Source: Nitzschia sp. DOCU1
Lineage: Eukaryota > Bacillariophyta > Bacillariophyceae > Bacillariales > Bacillariaceae
NCBI GenBank assembly: GCA_951394045.1
Contig: OX595997.1
Coordinates: 496,001-560,000 of the forward strand
Length of the DNA stretch: 64,000 nucleotides
Direction of reading: 5' to 3'
Shown: piece after piece, positions 59,476 to 64,000 of the stretch
Layout: the number at the start of each line of letters is the position of its first letter
Position numbering within the stretch: the stretch's first letter is position 1
Program-made: the position numbers and the translations under genes
The notes under the pieces: generated by a model
The model's input: the letters and a program-made list of their open reading frames with translations, nothing else
The model's database searches: none
Told to the model about the DNA's origin: nothing

Positions 59476-62400
59476 TCGTCGTCGTCTGGAGCTGTGGTTC
59501 AGGTGTGGAGATGTGAGCTCGATTCTCATGCGGATACTTGCGCTTTCTCTGAGAGCGGATGTTATGTGTTATATGTCTACCAATATGATATTGAAGTGAA
59601 TGGGTTTCATGCTTCGATGGGCCCAATTTCAAAAGTTCGCGAGTGTTTGGTCGCTGTTGCGTACGACTGCCCTCTCACCTATCAAACTTTTATTTTGTTG
59701 TTTGACCATGTTTTGGTCGTTCCGGGTATGGGTTGCCATCTGCTATGCCCGGATCAATTGCGAGAAAACCAGCTGATTGTTAATGATGTCCCGTTGTTGA
59801 GGATTCCGTCGGCTCAGCGAAAGTCAACGGACCATTGTATCATTGAGGGGACTGCTGACCTGCGGATCCCTCTGCAGTATGACAAACCCTTTTCGTTCTT
59901 TCCGTGCAGAAAGCCCTCGAGAGAAGAGGCCACCGATCCGGTGAACAATATTCATGTTCGAATGACGAGTGAATTAGAATGGAAACCGTCCGATCCTCAT
60001 TGCAACAATGCAGAGGAACACCTGCGACAAACGGTCGGCGGTAACAATTTTCACAATCTCGACTCTGTCGTGGCGAAGCGTCTTGTGTCGGCTTTCAATG
60101 TTGCGTCAATGATACAAAATCAGGCTCTTTCGGCATTCCTAGGGAACAAAGTTTCAGCTACCTTATCGGGAGTGAAGACCACTGCAAAAACTACGTTGGT
60201 TAAAGCAGATTCCCTGGCCCGTCGTTGGAGAATCTCGATTGAAGCCGCGCAACGAACGCTTAACAAAACGACTCAACGTGCCGTCAGAGACTGGAGCAAG
60301 GTCTCAGGGGACCGTTTATTTCGGCCCTCCCATTATCAGCTCCGGTATCCAAGGTTGAAATGTGCTATGTATACCGACACGAAGTTTGGTCCCTGCACAT
60401 CGCTTGAGGGGACTACTTGCCTCCAAGTTTATGCTACGACATTTCAATGGTGCCGAGCTTTCCCGTTGCGACAAGAAAAAGATGCTCATACATCGCTGGA
60501 TAAATTATTTCGTGCATTCGGATTTCCTGAAGCGATTATTCCGGATTCGGCTACTACCTTAACGCAAGGAGAATTCTTGAGGCGCTGTCAAAAGGCGCAG
60601 GTTCCTATTTATCCGGTGGAGCCTTACATGCATAACCAAGCAAGAGCGGAGGACACGATTCGGGAAGTTACCCGATTGTATGAGAGGATGATGACCTCAC
60701 GTAACGTACCAGCTGTTTTGTGGGACAGATGCTTTATGACTTGTTGCGAACAACGATCTCACACTGTTTTAAATCACCCCGAGCAAGAAGGTGAATGCGC
60801 CACTACAATTATTACAGGTAATACTGCAGATATTTCACATCTCGTGGACTTTGCGTTCTACGATTGGTGTTGGTCTCGGTCGCCGGCAGAATCAACCCAA
60901 CCGAAAAAGCAGCTCACTCGCTGGCTTGGCCCAAGCTTTGAAGTTGGAGACGAGCTCTGCTTCGCCGTGCTGACCTCGAAGGGGACAATTTTGCATCGTA
61001 CTTCAGTCATTCCGCTGTGGCCCGAGGAGCATCGCTCCGAGGACATTAAGCAAACGAAAAAGGAGTTCACTGAAAAGTTAAAGGTGTCGCTTGGTAACCG
61101 AATAAAAGGAATTTCTGTCGAGCCGGAAGAAGATGATGATCGGTTTATCCGTGTCGAGGCAACCGTTCCGGAATATGAGAGATACGACGACGATGAAGAA
61201 GAAAGGGAGCGGAAATTCCACCAATGGGAACCGCCTCCAGTTGATGAGGAAGAGGACCAGCTTGCATTTGACAAATATGTGTCATCAAAAGTTCGTATGG
61301 CCTCGGGTGACGGTAATTCGTTTTTCACAGGTATGGTAAAGGGCCGGAAGCGTGGCCCTGATGGGAGATTCATTGGTTTCTACCATGACAATCCTATCCT
61401 TGACACGAGCATCTACGAAGTTGAATTTGATGATGGTCATGTTGAAGCGTACAATGCTAACCAGATCGCGGAAGCAATTTATGCCACAGTTGATGATGAA
61501 GGCTACACCGTCATGCATTTGAAAGAGTTCGTCGACCACAAGCGTGATGGGAGTGCCTTGTCGAAAGATGATGCTTGGATTGAGCGTCATGGCCAGAGAA
61601 TACCCAAGAGAACAACGAAAGGATGGAAAGTTTGTGCCGAAATGGTCGATGGATCAACTGAATGGCTCTCGCTGAAGGATGCGAAAGAGGGCTATCCAGT
61701 GCAACTGGCGGAGTATGCTGTCGCAAATAAACTTGTTGAAGAACCGGTGTTTGTTTGGTGGGTTCCCTATACTCTCCGAAAACGTGATCGGATTTTGAAA
61801 GCAGTCAAACGTCGCGCGATTCGTCGCAAAAATGAGAAATTTGGAATCGAAGTCCCGGGGCCCATGGACGTGGCCCGGGCACGAGCTATTGATGCTGAAA
61901 CCGGTACTGACCTGTGGGAGAAGGCAATGGCCGAGGAAGTTAAAACTGTGCTGCCTGCCTTAAAAGTCCTTGAAGACAGTGAACAACCACCAGTAGGGTC
62001 GCAGCAGATCGACCTGATGATTATTTTTGATGTTAAAATGGATCTGACAAGAAAGGCCCGGATCTGCGCAAGAGGCGATCAGACCGAGGCGCCGTCATCG
62101 ATTACATATGCGTCGGTTGTGACGCGGGAAAGTATCCGAATTGCATTCCTTATTGCCGCTTTGAATGGTCTTAACACTTTGTCTGCCGATATCGCAGGAG
62201 CTTACTTGCATGCGCCTTGCGCAGAAAAGGTTCACACAATCCTAGGTCCGGAGTTTGGCTCTCTCCAGGGTCGGAGAGCTGTGATCATTAAGGCACTCTA
62301 TGGATTATCGTCCGCAGGATTTTCATGGAGGTCTCATTGTGCAAAGGTTTTGAGGGAGGAATTGCAATTTATTCCATGCCGTGCTGATATGGATGTTTGG

Positions 62401-63522
62401 CGTCGTGAGGCGTTGCACCCGAACGGCGAAAAATATTATGAGTATTTACTTGTGTATACTGACGACTTGCTGTGTGTCTCTCACGATCCAAAGTCAATCC
62501 TGAACGATCTTAATGATCGGTTCCTATTGAAACCAGAGTCAGTGGGAGAGCCAACATCCTATCTAGGAGCCTCAATCTCCAAATATTGGATTGACGGTGA
62601 TGCTAATTTTAAATGGGCCATTGGTTCAGAGGAGTACGTGAAAGAAGCAATCCGCGTGATCCAATTACGGATCGATGGGACCCTGAAGAATAAGGTCAGC
62701 TCTGTACTACCGAATGGCTACAGACCAGAGCTGGATTCGTCGCCACTACTGAATGACGACGGTGTATCATTTTACATGCAATGTATTGGAATTTTGCGTT
62801 GGATTGTTGAGTTGGGGAGAATTGACATCTGCGGAGAGGTTTCGATGCTGTCAGCGTATAATGCGTGCCCGAGGAAAGGGCATCTGGATGCGGTGCTACA
62901 CATTTTTGCATATTTGAAGTCTCATGATCGATCAAAACTTGTTATGGATGACGCCTACATGGAGTGGGAAGAGTTACCCAAATGCGATTGGTCGGAATTC
63001 TATCCGTGGGCTAAAGATGAATGGCCGCCGGACACACCAAAACCATTAGGAAAACCAGTGGTAATTACTATGTTTGTTGATGCTTCGCATGCTGCTAACC
63101 TTGTTACTCGACAGTCGCGCACAGGTGTGTTGATTTTCTTGAACAGAGCGCCAATTGTTTGGTACTCAAAGAAACAGAACAGTGTTGAAACAAGTTCGTT
63201 TGGCTCCGAGTTCATGGCTTTAAAAACCGGAGTTGAGTTGTTGGAAGCGTTGCGCTACAAGCTGAGAATGATGGGCATCCCTATTGAGGGCTATGCCAAT
63301 GTTAGAGTTGACAACATGTCCGTCGTGAAGAATACAAGCGTCCCCGAATCGATGCTGAAGAAGAAATCGAATTCCATTGCGTATCACTACGTTCGTTCAA
63401 AGGCTGCGGCCGATATCATTCGTATTGGGTATGAGTCCACACAATCGAACCTGGCTGATATGCTGACCAAGATTCAAACTGGACCGGAGAGAAAGAGATT
63501 ATGTTCGAAGGTTATGTTTTAG
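59440..63522 (+). CDS. Pol polyprotein of element 3 (PR-IN-chromo-RT-RH)
   Basis: Open from the codon after the UGA; there is no ATG near the start. Domains in order: protease 'LDSHADTCAF'; integrase core with Asp in 'MYTDTKF', Asp in 'IIPDSAT' and Glu in 'RAEDTIREVTR'; chromodomain-like insert 'WKVCAEMVDGSTEWLSLKDA'; RT with 'LSADIAGAYLHAP' and catalytic 'YTDDLLCVS'; RNase H 'MFVDASHAAN', 'FGSEFMALK', 'VDNMSVV'. No internal stop. The chromodomain may guide integration into particular chromatin, by analogy with chromoviruses; this is inference. Confidence 0.92.
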   Translation, partial: LGRRAASLHRIASSSSGAVVQVWRCELDSHADTCAFSESGCYVLYVYQYDIEVNGFHASMGPISKVRECLVAVAYDCPLTYQTFILLFDHVLVVPGMGCHLLCPDQLRENQLIVNDVPLLRIPSAQRKSTDHCIIEGTADLRIPLQYDKPFSFFPCRKPSREEATDPVNNIHVRMTSELEWKPSDPHCNNAEEHLRQTVGGNNFHNLDSVVAKRLVSAFNVASMIQNQALSAFLGNKVSATLSGVKTTAKTTLVKADSLARRWRISIEAAQRTLNKTTQRAVRDWSKVSGDRLFRPSHYQLRYPRLKCAMYTDTKFGPCTSLEGTTCLQVYATTFQWCRAFPLRQEKDAHTSLDKLFRAFGFPEAIIPDSATTLTQGEFLRRCQKAQVPIYPVEPYMHNQARAEDTIREVTRLYERMMTSRNVPAVLWDRCFMTCCEQRSHTVLNHPEQEGECATTIITGNTADISHLVDFAFYDWCWSRSPAESTQPKKQLTRWLGPSFEVGDELCFAVLTSKGTILHRTSVIPLWPEEHRSEDIKQTKKEFTEKLKVSLGNRIKGISVEPEEDDDRFIRVEATVPEYERYDDDEEERERKFHQWEPPPVDEEEDQLAFDKYVSSKVRMASGDGNSFFTGMVKGRKRGPDGRFIGFYHDNPILDTSIYEVEFDDGHVEAYNANQIAEAIYATVDDEGYTVMHLKEFVDHKRDGSALSKDDAWIERHGQRIPKRTTKGWKVCAEMVDGSTEWLSLKDAKEGYPVQLAEYAVANKLVEEPVFVWWVPYTLRKRDRILKAVKRRAIRRKNEKFGIEVPGPMDVARARAIDAETGTDLWEKAMAEEVKTVLPALKVLEDSEQPPVGSQQIDLMIIFDVKMDLTRKARICARGDQTEAPSSITYASVVTRESIRIAFLIAALNGLNTLSADIAGAYLHAPCAEKVHTILGPEFGSLQGRRAVIIKALYGLSSAGFSWRSHCAKVLREELQFIPCRADMDVWRREALHPNGEKYYEYLLVYTDDLLCVSHDPKSILNDLNDRFLLKPESVGEPTSYLGASISKYWIDGDANFKWAIGSEEYVKEAIRVIQLRIDGTLKNKVSSVLPNGYRPELDSSPLLNDDGVSFYMQCIGILRWIVELGRIDICGEVSMLSAYNACPRKGHLDAVLHIFAYLKSHDRSKLVMDDAYMEWEELPKCDWSEFYPWAKDEWPPDTPKPLGKPVVITMFVDASHAANLVTRQSRTGVLIFLNRAPIVWYSKKQNSVETSSFGSEFMALKTGVELLEALRYKLRMMGIPIEGYANVRVDNMSVVKNTSVPESMLKKKSNSIAYHYVRSKAAADIIRIGYESTQSNLADMLTKIQTGPERKRLCSKVMF

Positions 63523-63677
63523 GTTGATGTCGAAGATGCGTTTGGCTCCGCAGGGTGGCAGTGACCTTTCGCGAGGGATCTGTTGGAGTTAGACGTCCAT
63601 CCAAAGAGGTGGTAACCCTTAGGCAAGAGATGACAATGCCATCGGATCATATAGTATCCGAGTAGCATTGAGGGGAC

Positions 63678-63842
63678 CGTTAATTCCCCGTGATAGTCGC
63701 CAAGATTAGGGACTCAGGCGGGACTGGAAATGCCCGCGATATAAAGTAAGGTCACAATTTTGTTTCGTCCAATTGTTGAATCACCATCCATCGTATGTGT
63801 GTTTGTGCTTGAATCGTCCGCCACTCCTTGCTAGATTTAATG
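63678..63842 (+). repeat. 3' LTR of element 3 (165 bp)
   Basis: Same sequence as 57295-57459. Preceded by GAGGGGAC and followed by the GAAG duplicate. The remaining bases to 64000 are host DNA with no gene seen. Confidence 0.9.
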
Positions 63843-64000
63843 GAAGGAAAACATGATAGAAATATTTCTCGAAACTATTTAGAAGCGAGAGCGATTCGAA
63901 TAGATCTCCAAATCGGTTCCCACAAGAAGGGGTTGACACAGTAATGCGTGCAATCATTTCCAACGACGTTGTGGAGATGATGCAACGGCTTGGTGAAGTT

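Larger units (their letters stand above)
57295..63842 (+). mobile_element. Intact chromodomain-containing copia retrotransposon (element 3), 6548 bp
   Basis: Complete plus-strand element with 165-bp LTRs (57295-57459 and 63678-63842) that read as identical, a 4-bp target duplication GAAG (57291-57294 and 63843-63846), PBS 57460-57472 and polypurine tract GAGGGGAC (63670-63677). LTR ends are CG...TG. Gag and pol are intact and lie in one frame with one UGA between them. It is a relative, not a copy, of element 2. The 5' leader is about 470 bases. Confidence 0.93.

Overview
The window looks like nuclear DNA of a diatom, probably a raphid pennate. Three things point there: nuclear genes whose products carry an ER signal followed by a Phe at the cleavage site (the ASAFAP-type plastid presequence of secondary red plastids: VIPP1, an aspartyl protease-like protein, a small plastid membrane protein); compact, mostly single-exon genes on both strands; and Ty1/copia retrotransposons of the kind found in diatoms, two of them with a chromodomain-like insert and a DSHADTC-type protease motif. 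I cannot name the species.

Layout. 1-21 kb is ordinary gene space: a membrane-anchored cyclophilin-like protein, a plastid membrane protein, a protein with repeated basic motifs and a Pro/Gly/Tyr-rich middle, a double U-box membrane protein, VIPP1, a large DUF285/BspA-repeat membrane protein, a 2OG-Fe(II) oxygenase, a small unknown protein with an in-frame UGA, a probable thylakoid aspartyl protease and a GT92-type glycosyltransferase. 21-26.4 kb is degraded: palindromic short repeats, the C-terminal half of a PIF1-like helicase, a repeat-associated family protein and a frameshifted exostosin fragment. 26.9-47.7 kb is a tandem array of five paralogous type II membrane proteins with a fucosyltransferase-like H-x-R-x-G-D motif (one copy altered), interrupted by a divergent pair of two-domain OsmC-like paralogues and by an intact 8.3-kb copia element. 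48.1-50.3 kb is the spliceosomal DEAD-box helicase PRP28 with one 82-bp intron. 50.5-63.8 kb is two related full-length copia elements, inserted in opposite orientation 33 bp apart.

Main observations. (1) In all three retroelements gag and pol lie in the same frame, separated by a single UGA, each followed by a possible hairpin; one has the known leaky context UGA-CUA. A host gene at 16.8-17.4 kb also runs through an in-frame UGA into 71 further coding-like codons. (2) The two elements at 50-64 kb have LTR ends CG...CG/TG and 4-bp target duplications instead of TG...CA and 5 bp. (3) The primer-binding sites match tRNA anticodon arms: Met (CAU) for the first element and apparently Ile (GAU, normally an organellar/bacterial-type anticodon) for the other two. 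(4) The glycosyltransferase-like array and the OsmC pair show recent local duplication, diverging motifs and out-of-frame tails.

No tRNA, rRNA or CRISPR was recognised. Domain and family calls come from motif reading only; no database search was run.
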